A program made the translations under genes and the position numbers. From contig CAAGEE010000017.1 in assembly GCA_900768815.1 (NCBI GenBank), positions 1 to 64,000 of the forward strand: a stretch of 64,000 nucleotides of DNA, read 5' to 3'. This document shows positions 25,478 through 34,681 of this stretch, piece after piece (positions within the stretch are counted from its first letter, which is position 1; each line of letters starts with the position of its first letter). The stretch is from Bacilli bacterium. Its GTDB lineage: Bacteria; Bacillota_I; Bacilli_A; RF39; UBA660. The notes below the pieces were generated by a model, which ran no database searches, had not been told where the DNA came from, and was given only the letters and a program-made list of their open reading frames with translations.

Positions 25478-27772
25478 TTGGAAAAGGAAAAATTAAGAGT
25501 TTTAATTATTAATGATATGGTCATCTTTCCAAATAACGAAGTAAGAATTGAATATGACAAAAATTTTGACAAACAAATGAGTGAAACATTCGATTGTGAT
25601 GATGAACTTATTTTAATTGTAAATCCTATTGATGAGTCTAATGTTGATATCATGTCACTTCCAAATTATGGTGTGCTAGGACGTATAAAATTAAAATTAA
25701 ATGTTCCAAATGGAAAGACACGTGTCGTTTTAGAAGGACTAAAAAGAGTAGAAATAACTAACTACGTTTTTGAAGATAAAAATTATGAAGCAAACTACAA
25801 TGATATATCTGTAAAGACTAATCCAGATGAAGAAAATTATATCAGTATTTTAATAAAACATCTTGAACATTATATTGATAACGTTCCTTATATTGGTAAT
25901 GCCATAATGAGCCAAATTAATAATGTCTCTGGTCTAGATGAACTTTGTGACCTAATTGCCAGTTTTCTAAACATTGATTATAAAAAGAAAAAGAAATATA
26001 TAACAACAGTAAATCCTATTGATAGATGTAAGTTATTAATAGAGGATATTAATGAGGATTTGCAACTTGTTAAACTTGAACAAAAAATTGAGGAAGAAGT
26101 AGAAAAAGAGTTAAATGAGACCCAAAAAGAATATTTTTTACGTGCTAAAATAAAAGCTATGCAAAAAGAACTTGGTGAGGTAAATAGTAAAGATGATGAA
26201 GTAGTTCATCTGAAAAAGAAAATTACTAAGTTAAAATGTAATGCCAAAGTAAAAGAAAAAATAAATCGTGAACTTGCCCGCTACGAAGCTATAAATAGTA
26301 ACTCTCCAGAACTTGGTATGATAAGGGATTATCTAGACTGGATGTTAAATCTTCCTTGGAACAATACAACAAAAGATAATGAAGACTTAACTAAGGTAAA
26401 AGCCATCCTAGATAGTTCTCATTATGCCCTAGATGAGGTAAAAACAAGAATTTTAGAATATTTAGCTGTAAAACAAAACACTAATAACTTGCGTAGCCCC
26501 ATCATTTGTTTAGTTGGTCCTCCAGGAGTAGGTAAAACTTCTCTTGCTATAAGTATTGCCAACAGTCTAAATCGTAAAGTTGCTAAGATTAGTGTTGGTG
26601 GTATAAATGATGAAGCTGAAATTATCGGTCATAGAAGAACATACATTGGTGCTAATCCTGGCCGTATAATTCAAGGTATAAGAAGAGCTGGAACTTCAAA
26701 CCCTGTCTTTATAATTGATGAAATAGATAAAATGACAAAAGACATAAAAGGAGATCCAGCAAGTAGTCTGTTAGAAGTTCTAGATCCAGAACAAAACAAA
26801 AAATTCTCTGATCATTATATTGAAGAAGAGTTTGATCTCTCCCAAGTATTCTTTATTGCTACTGCTAACTACATAGAGCAAATTCCATATGAGTTACGTG
26901 ATAGATTAGAAATAATAAACTTATCAAGTTATACTGAATATGAAAAACTAGATATTGCCAAACGACATCTAATACCTAAAGAATTAGAAGAACACGGTCT
27001 AACTCCATTACAGCTTCAATTAACAGATGAAGCAATAATGATAATGATTAGAAATTATACTAAAGAAGCGGGTGTACGTGAATTAGAACGTATCATCGCA
27101 ACTCTATTTAGAAAAATTGTCAAAGAAATATTACTAGAAAAGAATGCCGTTTTTTATAAAATAACTCCTGAAAACCTAGCAAATTATTTAGGAAAGAAAA
27201 AATATTTTTATACTGAAAACAGTAATAAAAATGAAATTGGCGTAGTAAATGGTATGGCCTATACTATCTTTGGTGGAGATATCCTACCAATCGAAGCTAA
27301 TATTTTTAAAGGTAAGGGCGACTTAATTCTAACTGGTTCATTAGGTGAAGTTATGCAAGAATCTTGTCAAATAGCTCTAAGTTATATTAAAGCCAATACT
27401 GATGAATTTAATATTGATTACAAACTTTTAGAGGAGAACAACATTCATATTCACTTTCCAGAAGGTGCTGTTTCAAAAGACGGACCATCAGCTGGTATCG
27501 CAACAACAAGTGCTCTAATTAGTATTTTTAAAAAACAAACAGTAAAATATAGTATCTCAATGACTGGTGAAATAACCTTGCGTGGTCGCATCCTACCTAT
27601 TGGTGGCCTAAAAGAAAAAATAATTGGTGCCCATAGAGCAGGTATAAAAATGGTTTTTCTACCAAAAGAAAATGAAAAAGATTTAGAAGAGATTCCGGCA
27701 GATATAAAAAAGGACATCACATTTAATTTTGTAAGTAATTATATAGAAATATATAAAAAACTTTTTAAATAG
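25478..27772 (+). CDS. lon: Lon ATP-dependent protease
   Basis: A 764-aa Lon protease that degrades misfolded and regulatory proteins. The N-terminal substrate domain is followed by an AAA+ module with Walker A GPPGVGKTS near residue 347 and Walker B VFIIDEIDKM near 410. The C-terminal protease domain has the catalytic Ser in KDGPSAGIA (about 667-675) and the Lys in the GGLKEKIIGAHRAG segment (about 709-722). The start is TTG at 25478, supported by GGAGGTGA seven bases upstream. No in-frame ATG lies near the conserved N-terminus. Full length for LonA. Confidence 0.96.
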   Translation: MEKEKLRVLIINDMVIFPNNEVRIEYDKNFDKQMSETFDCDDELILIVNPIDESNVDIMSLPNYGVLGRIKLKLNVPNGKTRVVLEGLKRVEITNYVFEDKNYEANYNDISVKTNPDEENYISILIKHLEHYIDNVPYIGNAIMSQINNVSGLDELCDLIASFLNIDYKKKKKYITTVNPIDRCKLLIEDINEDLQLVKLEQKIEEEVEKELNETQKEYFLRAKIKAMQKELGEVNSKDDEVVHLKKKITKLKCNAKVKEKINRELARYEAINSNSPELGMIRDYLDWMLNLPWNNTTKDNEDLTKVKAILDSSHYALDEVKTRILEYLAVKQNTNNLRSPIICLVGPPGVGKTSLAISIANSLNRKVAKISVGGINDEAEIIGHRRTYIGANPGRIIQGIRRAGTSNPVFIIDEIDKMTKDIKGDPASSLLEVLDPEQNKKFSDHYIEEEFDLSQVFFIATANYIEQIPYELRDRLEIINLSSYTEYEKLDIAKRHLIPKELEEHGLTPLQLQLTDEAIMIMIRNYTKEAGVRELERIIATLFRKIVKEILLEKNAVFYKITPENLANYLGKKKYFYTENSNKNEIGVVNGMAYTIFGGDILPIEANIFKGKGDLILTGSLGEVMQESCQIALSYIKANTDEFNIDYKLLEENNIHIHFPEGAVSKDGPSAGIATTSALISIFKKQTVKYSISMTGEITLRGRILPIGGLKEKIIGAHRAGIKMVFLPKENEKDLEEIPADIKKDITFNFVSNYIEIYKKLFK

Positions 27773-27781
27773 TATTAAGTA

Positions 27782-27807
27782 AAGAAGAATATTAATTCTT
27801 CTTTTTT
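27782..27807 (+). terminator. Terminator after lon
   Basis: GAAGAATATTAATTCTTC hairpin followed by T residues. Confidence 0.7.
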
Positions 27808-27832
27808 CATAGTATGATTTAGGAGGTTAATT

Positions 27833-28600
27833 ATGAAAAAAACAATATCTTTAAAGAAAAACTTAGAGTTTCCCTCAATGATTGGTGAAATAACAGCCAT
27901 CTCCCTAGAGCATAATCTAAAGTTTCAAGATGAAAGTAATATTGCCGGTGAATTTAAGGTAACTGGAAACTACAAATTAACAGAGGCATCTCGCTTGGAA
28001 GAAAAGTTTGACTATACAATTCCTGTTGAAATAGCCCTAACTGAGAAACTAGACTTATCAACAACCAAAATATCAATATCTGATTTCTATTATGAAATAG
28101 AAAATGACGATACTATGGTATGTAATATTGAATTAAAAATAGAAGGTGTTGAAATAATAGAAATAAAAGAAGAACAACCTAGTATTGAAACTATAAAAAA
28201 AGAAGAGATAACTAATAAGGAAGATGATAAAATGTTCAATTTAAAAGAAACAAGAGAGTGTGACGCAAACATAAATACCGAAGAAAAAGAAATACCTGAA
28301 ATGCCAAACCAGTCATCGGAGGAAGAACCTAATAATAAAACTCAAGAACCATCATTAGAAACACCTCAAGTATCTGAAAAAGAAGAACCTACTAAAAATG
28401 TTGGATCACTATTCTCATCACTTGATAATAGCGAAGAAACATTTTCAACATATTCAGTGTATATACTCCGTCAAGAAGAAACAATTCAGTCTCTAATAGA
28501 AAAATATCACGTTACTAAAGAAGAACTAGAAAATTATAACGATTTGTCAAACTTAACAATCGGAAGTAAAATAATTATTCCAAGTACCACAAATGACTGA
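27833..28600 (+). CDS. spoVID: SpoVID-like spore coat morphogenetic protein (LysM)
   Basis: A 255-aa protein. Residues 1-105 match the N-terminal domain of SpoVID (SMIGEITAISLEHNLKF, then a VTGNYKLTE strand), the middle is acidic and low-complexity (about 115-200), and a LysM domain closes the protein (about 208-253, ending GSKIIIPST). In Bacillus, SpoVID directs spore coat encasement and is followed by ysxE; here a YsxE-like gene overlaps its stop by 8 bases, which strongly supports the call. AGGAGGTTAATT precedes the ATG. It is shorter than Bacillus SpoVID because the acidic linker is shorter. Confidence 0.75.
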   Translation: MKKTISLKKNLEFPSMIGEITAISLEHNLKFQDESNIAGEFKVTGNYKLTEASRLEEKFDYTIPVEIALTEKLDLSTTKISISDFYYEIENDDTMVCNIELKIEGVEIIEIKEEQPSIETIKKEEITNKEDDKMFNLKETRECDANINTEEKEIPEMPNQSSEEEPNNKTQEPSLETPQVSEKEEPTKNVGSLFSSLDNSEETFSTYSVYILRQEETIQSLIEKYHVTKEELENYNDLSNLTIGSKIIIPSTTND

Positions 28601-29495
28601 TACTGAAAAAATATTAAGTAAATATAAACTACATCCTAAAAAAATTAAATATTTAAAGAAAGTAAAAATAATAGAAACCGACAAAGGAACATATACCTTA
28701 AAAACAAAAACCAGTAACAATAGTAAAATATATGACTATTTAGAAAATAGAAACTTTGAAAACTATCTTCCACTCATAAATTCTCCAAAAGACCCATACG
28801 AAATATGCAAGTATATCAAAGATTCAGAAATGTCTAAAGAAGATAAAGCTCTAAACTTAATCTATATTTTAAGTATTTTACACACAAAAACTACAGTTTA
28901 TGAAAATATTAATTTTGATTCTATTAAAGAAATATACGAGTCTAATTTAAAAGAGTTAGATTACCTAGATTATTACTATCATGATCTTCAAGACTATATT
29001 GAAAATAAAGTTTATATGTCTCCAGAAGAGTATTTACTAATTAGAAATATAACTAATGTATACAACGCAATTTTCTTTTCAAAAGACTCTCTAGAAAAAT
29101 GGTATAATGAAAAGAAAAAACAAACTAGGGAGCGCTATGTCTTATTGCATAACAATATCTCAATAGAACACTTTTTATTATGCAAAGATAAGGCCTATTT
29201 AATAAATTGGAATAAATCTAAAAGAGGATATCCCATTTATGATTTACTTACTTTCTTTAAAAATGAATACCAAGATTTAGAATTTGAAAGCCTATATAAT
29301 CTATATCAAACAAAATATAAATATACCTACGACGAAAAACTATTGTTTTTCTCATTAATAGCAAAACCTTGGAAAATAACTTTTACAAATAATCACTATA
29401 ATAACACCATAATTGTAACCAATCTAATCGAATATATTGAAAAGGGTAGTAAACTAGTATCAAAAGAAAACAAAGAAAATCAAGAAACAGAGTAG
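28593..29495 (+). CDS. ysxE: YsxE/CotS-like protein kinase-fold protein, probably inactive
   Basis: A 300-aa protein of the CotS/YsxE branch of the aminoglycoside-phosphotransferase-like kinases. It overlaps the spoVID stop, the same pair as in Bacillus. The catalytic loop position reads LHNNISIEHFLL (about 184-195), where active enzymes have H-G-D, and the metal-binding D-F-D position reads INWNKS (about 202-207). Both catalytic Asp residues are therefore missing and it is probably a structural pseudokinase of the spore coat. The basic, Glu-rich end overlaps a small gene on the other strand. Confidence 0.68.
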   Translation: MTDTEKILSKYKLHPKKIKYLKKVKIIETDKGTYTLKTKTSNNSKIYDYLENRNFENYLPLINSPKDPYEICKYIKDSEMSKEDKALNLIYILSILHTKTTVYENINFDSIKEIYESNLKELDYLDYYYHDLQDYIENKVYMSPEEYLLIRNITNVYNAIFFSKDSLEKWYNEKKKQTRERYVLLHNNISIEHFLLCKDKAYLINWNKSKRGYPIYDLLTFFKNEYQDLEFESLYNLYQTKYKYTYDEKLLFFSLIAKPWKITFTNNHYNNTIIVTNLIEYIEKGSKLVSKENKENQETE

Positions 29496-29672
29496 TAAAA
29501 ATTCAAATAATAAAATAACAACATTAAGTCTTGTTGTAATAAAAAGTAAAAGTAACATCTGATAAAAAAGTATTATAAAAACAACTATAACACCAACTAA
29601 GTATAAGATATTACTTTTTCTTTTTTGTTTACACGAATAACAATTACAAAAGAAAGGATGTTTATTTTTCAT
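29460..29672 (-). CDS. Small membrane protein with Cys-rich N-terminus, unknown
   Basis: A 70-aa protein. The ATG at 29672 is chosen because AGGTGA lies 5 bases upstream on the minus strand; a GTG at 29681 would overlap that site. The N-terminus has CNCYSCKQKRK, a CxCxxC pattern that could hold metal, followed by two hydrophobic helices (about residues 22-43 and 48-69). It overlaps the end of the ysxE-like gene by 36 bases in convergent orientation. No family is recognised. It may be real, because the ribosome site is good. Confidence 0.45.
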   Translation of the reverse strand: MKNKHPFFCNCYSCKQKRKSNILYLVGVIVVFIILFYQMLLLLFITTRLNVVILLFEFLLLCFLIFFVFF

Positions 29673-29731
29673 ACTATTCACCTATAGTAATTTATGATAC
29701 AAAAAATAAATAGTGCAAATATCATTTACTA

Positions 29732-29759
29732 TTGACAAAAGTTTTTATAATGATATAAT
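29732..29759 (+). promoter_or_regulatory. Promoter for Fur/PerR-like gene
   Basis: TTGACA (29732-29737), 16-base spacer, TATAAT (29754-29759), with a TG one base before the -10. Strong consensus. Confidence 0.75.
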
Positions 29760-29764
29760 TATAA

Positions 29765-29781
29765 TTGATAATAATTATCAA
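29765..29781. promoter_or_regulatory. Fur-type operator (perfect 7-1-7 palindrome)
   Basis: TTGATAATAATTATCAA, a perfect inverted repeat matching the 7-1-7 Fur consensus TGATAATNATTATCA. It covers the expected transcription start of the adjacent regulator gene, so autorepression is likely. The half-sites fit Fur better than the PerR consensus (TTATAAT). Confidence 0.8.
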
Positions 29782-29793
29782 TAAGGAATTTAT

Positions 29794-30186
29794 ATGAAAA
29801 AGAGAAATACGATACAAAAACAAATAATTTTAGATACTTTACGTAATGATCAAACTCATCCAACCATGGCTGAACTTTATGAAAAAGTATCCCAAAAGTA
29901 TCCCAAAATAGGTCAAGCTACAATATATAGAAATGTCAATGATCTAGCTCAATCTAATACAATTGAAAAGATAGTTGATGCATCTGGAAACTTTCACTAC
30001 GATGGCAACCCCAAAAAACATATTCACTTAATTTGTAAAAATTGTAATAGAATCATTGATATTTTTGATACTAACGAAGACGAATTTATCTCTAAAGTAT
30101 CTACTGATAATTCTATTTTTGTAGAAAGTGCTAATATAACACTTGAAGGTCTATGTAGGAAATGTAAAAAATTATTATCAAAATAA
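29794..30186 (+). CDS. Fur-family metal/peroxide regulator (Fur or PerR)
   Basis: A 130-aa DNA-binding repressor. The winged helix carries QATIYRNVNDLAQ (about residues 50-62). The dimerisation part has the HIHLICKNCNRI metal site (about 76-87) and a second zinc pair CRKCKK near the end, as in Fur/PerR/Zur. The start follows a weak TAAGGAATT site. A rubrerythrin gene follows 18 bases after the stop, suggesting a peroxide-sensing PerR role, whereas the operator upstream is Fur-like. Sequence alone does not settle which metal or signal it senses. Confidence 0.88.
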   Translation: MKKRNTIQKQIILDTLRNDQTHPTMAELYEKVSQKYPKIGQATIYRNVNDLAQSNTIEKIVDASGNFHYDGNPKKHIHLICKNCNRIIDIFDTNEDEFISKVSTDNSIFVESANITLEGLCRKCKKLLSK

Positions 30187-30204
30187 GAAAAGTGAGGGAA
30201 AATA

Positions 30205-30747
30205 ATGGAACTAAAAGGAAGTAAAACTGAAAAGAATTTAATGACAGCATTTGCTGGAGAAAGTCAAGCAAGAAACAAATATACATATTATGCAAGTAAA
30301 GCTAAAAAAGATGGCTATGAACAACTTGCCGCTATTTTTGAAGAAACTGCTAATAATGAAAAAGAACATGCTAAATTATGGTTTAAAGAATTACATGGTG
30401 GAGCAATCCCATCAACAGAAGAAAATCTAAAAGATGCTGCTAACGGCGAAAACTATGAATGGACAGAAATGTATAAAGAATTTGCTGAAACAGCAAAAGA
30501 AGAAGGATTTACAAGACTTGCATTTTTATTTGAAAAAGTAGGTGAGATTGAGAAAGAACATGAAAAGAGATATTTAAAATTGTTACAAAATATCGAAGAT
30601 GATAGAGTATTTAAAAAAGATGGAACTAAAATTTGGGTATGTAGAAACTGTGGTTATGTTTATGAAGGAACAGAAGCTTTAGCAACTTGCCCAGTATGTG
30701 CTCATCCACAAAGTTTCATGGAAGTAAAAGCTGATAATTATGAATAA
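30205..30747 (+). CDS. rbr: Rubrerythrin
   Basis: A 180-aa non-haem iron protein that reduces hydrogen peroxide in anaerobes. The N-terminal ferritin-like domain has the di-iron ligands in [10 protein letters not shown] (about 14-23), [11 protein letters not shown] (about 50-60) and [14 protein letters not shown] (about 112-125). The C-terminal rubredoxin-like domain (about 138-175) has [10 protein letters not shown] and CPVCAHPQ for the iron site. It sits directly after the Fur/PerR gene and probably shares its transcript, which links it to oxidative stress control. GTGAGGGAA precedes the ATG. Presence fits an anaerobe. Confidence 0.95.
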   Translation: MELKGSKTEKNLMTAFAGESQARNKYTYYASKAKKDGYEQLAAIFEETANNEKEHAKLWFKELHGGAIPSTEENLKDAANGENYEWTEMYKEFAETAKEEGFTRLAFLFEKVGEIEKEHEKRYLKLLQNIEDDRVFKKDGTKIWVCRNCGYVYEGTEALATCPVCAHPQSFMEVKADNYE

Positions 30748-30770
30748 GTCCAACCGGACTTTTTTCTTTT
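30746..30770. terminator. Terminator after rubrerythrin (and facing gene)
   Basis: AAGTCC / GGACTT stem with a 4-base loop and T-run. A-rich sequence on the other side could serve the convergent gene. Confidence 0.6.
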
Positions 30771-31144
30771 TAAAAAGAGATTTCTGTTTCCAACTCTTTA
30801 TCTTCAATCGCAATAAATAAAAATAAAATACCAGCTATTAAAACTAATGTCGTCGCAATTAAATTAATAACTGTAAAGTACTTTTTACTCTCAGTATCAT
30901 TCTTATCCAAATTTTTATATGAACGATAACTAGAATAAAAAAAATAAAAGTATATAATACTTGCAATAGAAAAAACTAAAACTAAAGACTTTCGGTAATT
31001 TTCTTTAGCACTTATATCACCAAAAATAATATATTTTCTCTCCTCATTATTAGACCAAAAAGAAAAAATAATAAGTCCTAAATATACTATCCAAATATAA
31101 TTTTCTATTTCAATTTCTTTTAATATTTCACTTTTATTTTCCAT
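30770..31144 (-). CDS. Small four-helix membrane protein, paralogue 1
   Basis: A 124-aa protein. The ATG at 31144 is chosen by alignment with the paralogue at 31462-31815: both start with a polar stretch and then a FENYIW/IENYIW motif. Four hydrophobic stretches follow (about residues 17-32, 50-72, 85-105 and 106-118 merged in part), with IIYFYFFYSSYRSYK in the middle. No ribosome site is visible before the ATG. Function is unknown; it does not resemble a known enzyme or transporter. Confidence 0.5.
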   Translation of the reverse strand: MENKSEILKEIEIENYIWIVYLGLIIFSFWSNNEERKYIIFGDISAKENYRKSLVLVFSIASIIYFYFFYSSYRSYKNLDKNDTESKKYFTVINLIATTLVLIAGILFLFIAIEDKELETEISF

Positions 31145-31194
31145 ATTAAAATATATTCTAATACTAATAATAATATAATTTTGTAGGTGGTAGA

Positions 31195-31473
31195 ATGAAT
31201 TTAATACCCAATATTTCACCCAAAACTTTTACAGCTAGTGCTATCATAGTAGGATATTTATTAATAGATGATTTAACTGCCAACGAACAAAATGCCTTAG
31301 GTAACTGGCTCATGTTAACTGCCCAAGTACTATGTACAAATGCTTTTTATAAACAAGTTCAACAAGAACGTGAAACCAGTAGAGAAAACAATAAAAAAAC
31401 AGAAATAGAAATGCTTCAAAAAATGGTCAATGCCATCGAAAAAGAATTGAATAATTTAAAATCAAATATTTGA
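31195..31473 (+). CDS. Small protein with membrane helix and coiled coil, unknown
   Basis: A 92-aa protein with GTAGGTGGTAGA before the ATG. The N-terminal half (about residues 10-55) is weakly hydrophobic (ASAIIVGYLLIDDLTANEQ) and the C-terminal half (about 55-92) is a likely coiled coil rich in Glu, Lys and Asn. It lies between two minus-strand paralogues, divergent from one and convergent with the other, overlapping the latter by 12 bases. Family not recognised. Confidence 0.55.
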   Translation: MNLIPNISPKTFTASAIIVGYLLIDDLTANEQNALGNWLMLTAQVLCTNAFYKQVQQERETSRENNKKTEIEMLQKMVNAIEKELNNLKSNI

Positions 31474-31815
31474 TATTGACTCACTCTCTACGCTAATATT
31501 TTCTTGAAAATAAAAAAAGCAAAAAGTTCCTACCAAAACCAAAACACTTCCAATGAATCTAACTAAATACTTTTTATCATTCTCATACTTTTTAAAATCT
31601 CTATAATTTCTCCATAAAAAGTAAAAATATATAATAATATTAATAATTAAAATACTCTTAAATATTTTCATAGCTTCTTTATTAGCCTGAAAATCTTTTT
31701 CTATTATAGATTTTTTTATTAATTCATCACCATATATATTAACAATAGCAACAACAATATAAATTACCCAAATATAATTTTCAAATGTCAACTCTTTAAT
31801 TTTGTCATTATTCAT
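31462..31815 (-). CDS. Small four-helix membrane protein, paralogue 2
   Basis: A 117-aa protein similar to the one at 30770-31144. Shared features are an opening with FENYIWVIYIV, a middle IIIYFYFLWRNYRDFKK, and a final hydrophobic helix (LVLVGTFCFFYF). Like its paralogue it has no ribosome site; the promoter -10 ends ten bases before the ATG, so the mRNA may be leaderless. Function unknown. Divergent from the next operon. Confidence 0.55.
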   Translation of the reverse strand: MNNDKIKELTFENYIWVIYIVVAIVNIYGDELIKKSIIEKDFQANKEAMKIFKSILIINIIIYFYFLWRNYRDFKKYENDKKYLVRFIGSVLVLVGTFCFFYFQENISVESESISNI

Positions 31816-31825
31816 ATTTAAATAT

Positions 31826-31853
31826 ATGATAAATACTTAAATCAATATATCAA
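31826..31853 (-). promoter_or_regulatory. Promoter of paralogue 2, possibly leaderless transcript
   Basis: On the minus strand, TTGATA (31853-31848), 16-base spacer, TATCAT (31831-31826). The -10 ends 10 bases before the ATG, leaving almost no leader. Confidence 0.5.
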
Positions 31854-31929
31854 TAAAAATAGTCTAAAAATAATTAATTCAATATCTTATAAAATATGAT
31901 ATAATTTACTAGTAAATTGAGGTGTAACT

Positions 31930-34104
31930 ATGATAAAACATGAATTACTTGCTCCTGCTGGTAATATGGAATGTCTAAAACAAGCAATTTTTAATGGAGC
32001 AGACGCAATATATATAGGTTGTAAAAATTTTGGTGCTAGAAAATTTGCTAGTAATTTTACCAATGATGAAGTAGTTGAAGCTATAAAATTATGTCATCTT
32101 TATGGTGTAAAACTCTATGCAACTATGAATACACTAGTAAAAGATAGTGAAGTAGATGCCTTTTTAACACAAATAGAATTTCTTCATAGAAATGGAATTG
32201 ATGCTGTCCTAATTCAAGATTTTGGTATGCTCTGCCTAGTAAGAAAAATATATCCTAATTTAGAAGTTCATGCCTCTACCCAAGCAAACACTTCTTCAAA
32301 AGATACAGCTCAATTATTTCATTCACTAGGTGTAAAAAGAGTTGTCTTTTCTAGAGAACTGTCTCTTGAAGAAATAAATTCGATTGATGTTCCAATTGAA
32401 ACTGAAGTGTTTGTTCATGGTGCACTTTGTATTTGCTACTCTGGCTGCTGTCTAATGAGTAGTCAAATTGGTAATCGTTCTGGTAATAGAGGAGAATGTG
32501 CTGGTAGTTGTCGTCTTCCTTATAGTCTAGAACATAATGGAAAAACCATAATAAGTAATAAATATTTATTAAGTACAAAGGAACTAAACACTTCATATAA
32601 CTTTAAAGATCTACTAGCTAGTAATATTAATTGTTTTAAAATAGAAGGTCGTATGAAAAGTCCAGAATATGTAGGTTTTATAACAAGGTTTTATAGAAAT
32701 TTAATTGATAACTATGAAAGCGTTGATTTAAAAAAAGAAAATAAGAAGCTAAAAACACTATTCAATAGAGGATTTACACCCGGTCATTTATTTAACTGTA
32801 CACCAAGAGAATTAATGAATAATAATAGTCCAAATCACATTGGTCTAGAAATTGGCAAAGTAATAGAAATAAAAAACAATAAAATAAAAATCAAACTAAC
32901 TACTCCCTTAAATCAGGAAGATGGCATTCGTTTCTTAGAGTCTAATAAAGGTTTAATTATAAATTATTTATATGATAAAAACATGAAACTAACTAATTCG
33001 GCAAATGACATCTGTTATATAGATAATAAGATAGATTTACAAAAAAACGATACAGTTTGTAAAACAATAGATTACAAAATGAATCAAAACTTAAAAAGTC
33101 TCCCAGAAAGAAAAATTCCCATTATTATTTCTGTAAAAGCTATAGTTGGAACGCCTCTTGAAATAGAAGTATCTGATACAACAAATGTAGTTTCTTTAAT
33201 CGGAAATATCGTTGAAAGTGCTAAAAATCAGCCTCTAACTCCCGAAAGAATTAAAGAGCAACTTCAAAAGACAGGTCAAACCCCATTTAAATGTGAAAAT
33301 ATAACAATTGATTCTTCACCATCTATTTTTATCCCAATAAAAGAATTAAATGAGTTAAGACGTACTGCCTTAGATAAGTTACAAGAAAAAAGAGAAAATA
33401 ATAAAGTAAAATTCATAAAAAACAGTATTAATCTCCCAGAAATAAATATAAAACCATCACTTGGTATAACAGCAACAGTATTTACCGAAGAACAACTACT
33501 TACCTGTAAAGAATATAAAATATCACGTATTTATACATCAAATAAATTATTATATGAAAAATATAAAGATATAATAGATATATATTATAAATTACCAAGA
33601 TGTATCAGAGATATATCAAAAAATCTAAAAGATAAAAACATCGTATCAGATTATTTTGAATTTAATAAACATCACAATATAATAGGTGATTACGGTCTTA
33701 ACATTTATAATATATATACAGCCTATTTTCTATATAGTTTAGGTATAAAGAGTCTAACTTTATCAGTAGAACTAACTGAAGATGAAATGCTTGAGTTTAT
33801 AAATAAGTATAAAGAAAAGTTTAATACATATCCAAACATAGAAATCCTAAACTATGGTTTAATAGAAAACATGATTATAAAAGATAACATTTTAAATATT
33901 TCAGAATACGACCATAACTATGAATTATATGATATAAAAAATAGATATTTTCCAGTCTATTATGATGGAATGAACACTCATATATTAAATTTTAAACAAA
34001 AAGAAAACCTCGCAAATAAACATCTAAAAGACAAAGTAACTCTAAGATATGACTTTTATAAAGAAAATTCTTTAGAAATATCAAAAATTCTAAATAGTAA
34101 GTAA
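31930..34104 (+). CDS. U32-family peptidase-like RNA hydroxylation protein
   Basis: A 724-aa protein of the U32 family. The N-terminal domain opens with ELLAPAGNMECLKQAIFNGA and contains EVFVHGALCICYSGCC followed by GECAGSCRLPY, the cysteine-rich signature. A DUF3656-like middle region and a long C-terminal part follow. Related proteins (E. coli RlhA, Bacillus TrhP) are needed for 5-hydroxycytidine in 23S rRNA or 5-hydroxyuridine in tRNA rather than proteolysis. The length matches the longer RlhA-like type. AATTGAGGTGTAACT precedes the ATG. Which RNA it acts on cannot be decided here. Confidence 0.85.
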   Translation: MIKHELLAPAGNMECLKQAIFNGADAIYIGCKNFGARKFASNFTNDEVVEAIKLCHLYGVKLYATMNTLVKDSEVDAFLTQIEFLHRNGIDAVLIQDFGMLCLVRKIYPNLEVHASTQANTSSKDTAQLFHSLGVKRVVFSRELSLEEINSIDVPIETEVFVHGALCICYSGCCLMSSQIGNRSGNRGECAGSCRLPYSLEHNGKTIISNKYLLSTKELNTSYNFKDLLASNINCFKIEGRMKSPEYVGFITRFYRNLIDNYESVDLKKENKKLKTLFNRGFTPGHLFNCTPRELMNNNSPNHIGLEIGKVIEIKNNKIKIKLTTPLNQEDGIRFLESNKGLIINYLYDKNMKLTNSANDICYIDNKIDLQKNDTVCKTIDYKMNQNLKSLPERKIPIIISVKAIVGTPLEIEVSDTTNVVSLIGNIVESAKNQPLTPERIKEQLQKTGQTPFKCENITIDSSPSIFIPIKELNELRRTALDKLQEKRENNKVKFIKNSINLPEINIKPSLGITATVFTEEQLLTCKEYKISRIYTSNKLLYEKYKDIIDIYYKLPRCIRDISKNLKDKNIVSDYFEFNKHHNIIGDYGLNIYNIYTAYFLYSLGIKSLTLSVELTEDEMLEFINKYKEKFNTYPNIEILNYGLIENMIIKDNILNISEYDHNYELYDIKNRYFPVYYDGMNTHILNFKQKENLANKHLKDKVTLRYDFYKENSLEISKILNSK

Positions 34105-34171
34105 TAAAAATAGTCATAAAAACATATAAAAAAAATTATAAATATGATAAAATAACAGTAGGAGTGATTTA

Positions 34172-34681
34172 ATGAAAGAAAAAAAGATACCTTTAAAAAA
34201 TTATATAATAATTGCACTAATCTTTTTAGCGACAATCGGTCTAACTATATATTTATGCAAGTGTTACGGTGTTTATAACGAAAGTAAAAAAGAAATCCCT
34301 GTTATAAGAGGAACATTATCAGAAATAACAAGCGATGACTTTGAACATTATATTTTAGAAAACCAATCAACTAAAGTATATATGTGTACTGCTAGTAATC
34401 AAACATGTCGTAATTTTGAAAAGGACTTTATTAAATTAATCAAGAAAAAAAATCTACAAGAAGAATTTGTATATCTAAATCTAAGCGATATTGATCAAGA
34501 TGCATTTGTAAACAACTTCAATGAAAAATATAATTTCAAAATAGCTCTAACTACTAACTATCCAGCCATAGTTATCTTTGAAGATGGGAAAATAGTTAGT
34601 ATGTTACAAGGCACAGCAGATGAAAAATTAACAATATCAAAGACAAAACAATTTATAGAAATAAATAAAATAGGAGAGTAA
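34172..34681 (+). CDS. Membrane-anchored thioredoxin-fold protein without CxxC
   Basis: A 169-aa protein with an N-terminal membrane anchor (about residues 10-32) and an exterior domain with thioredoxin-like strands (KVYMCTASNQTCRNFEKDF, then EFVYLNLSDID, then NYPAIVIFEDGKIVSML). At the usual active site the two Cys are six residues apart (CTASNQTC), not CxxC, so normal disulphide exchange is doubtful. AGTAGGAGTGATTTA precedes the ATG. It ends within a hairpin that may terminate transcription, 25 bases before trmL. Role unknown. Confidence 0.6.
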   Translation: MKEKKIPLKNYIIIALIFLATIGLTIYLCKCYGVYNESKKEIPVIRGTLSEITSDDFEHYILENQSTKVYMCTASNQTCRNFEKDFIKLIKKKNLQEEFVYLNLSDIDQDAFVNNFNEKYNFKIALTTNYPAIVIFEDGKIVSMLQGTADEKLTISKTKQFIEINKIGE

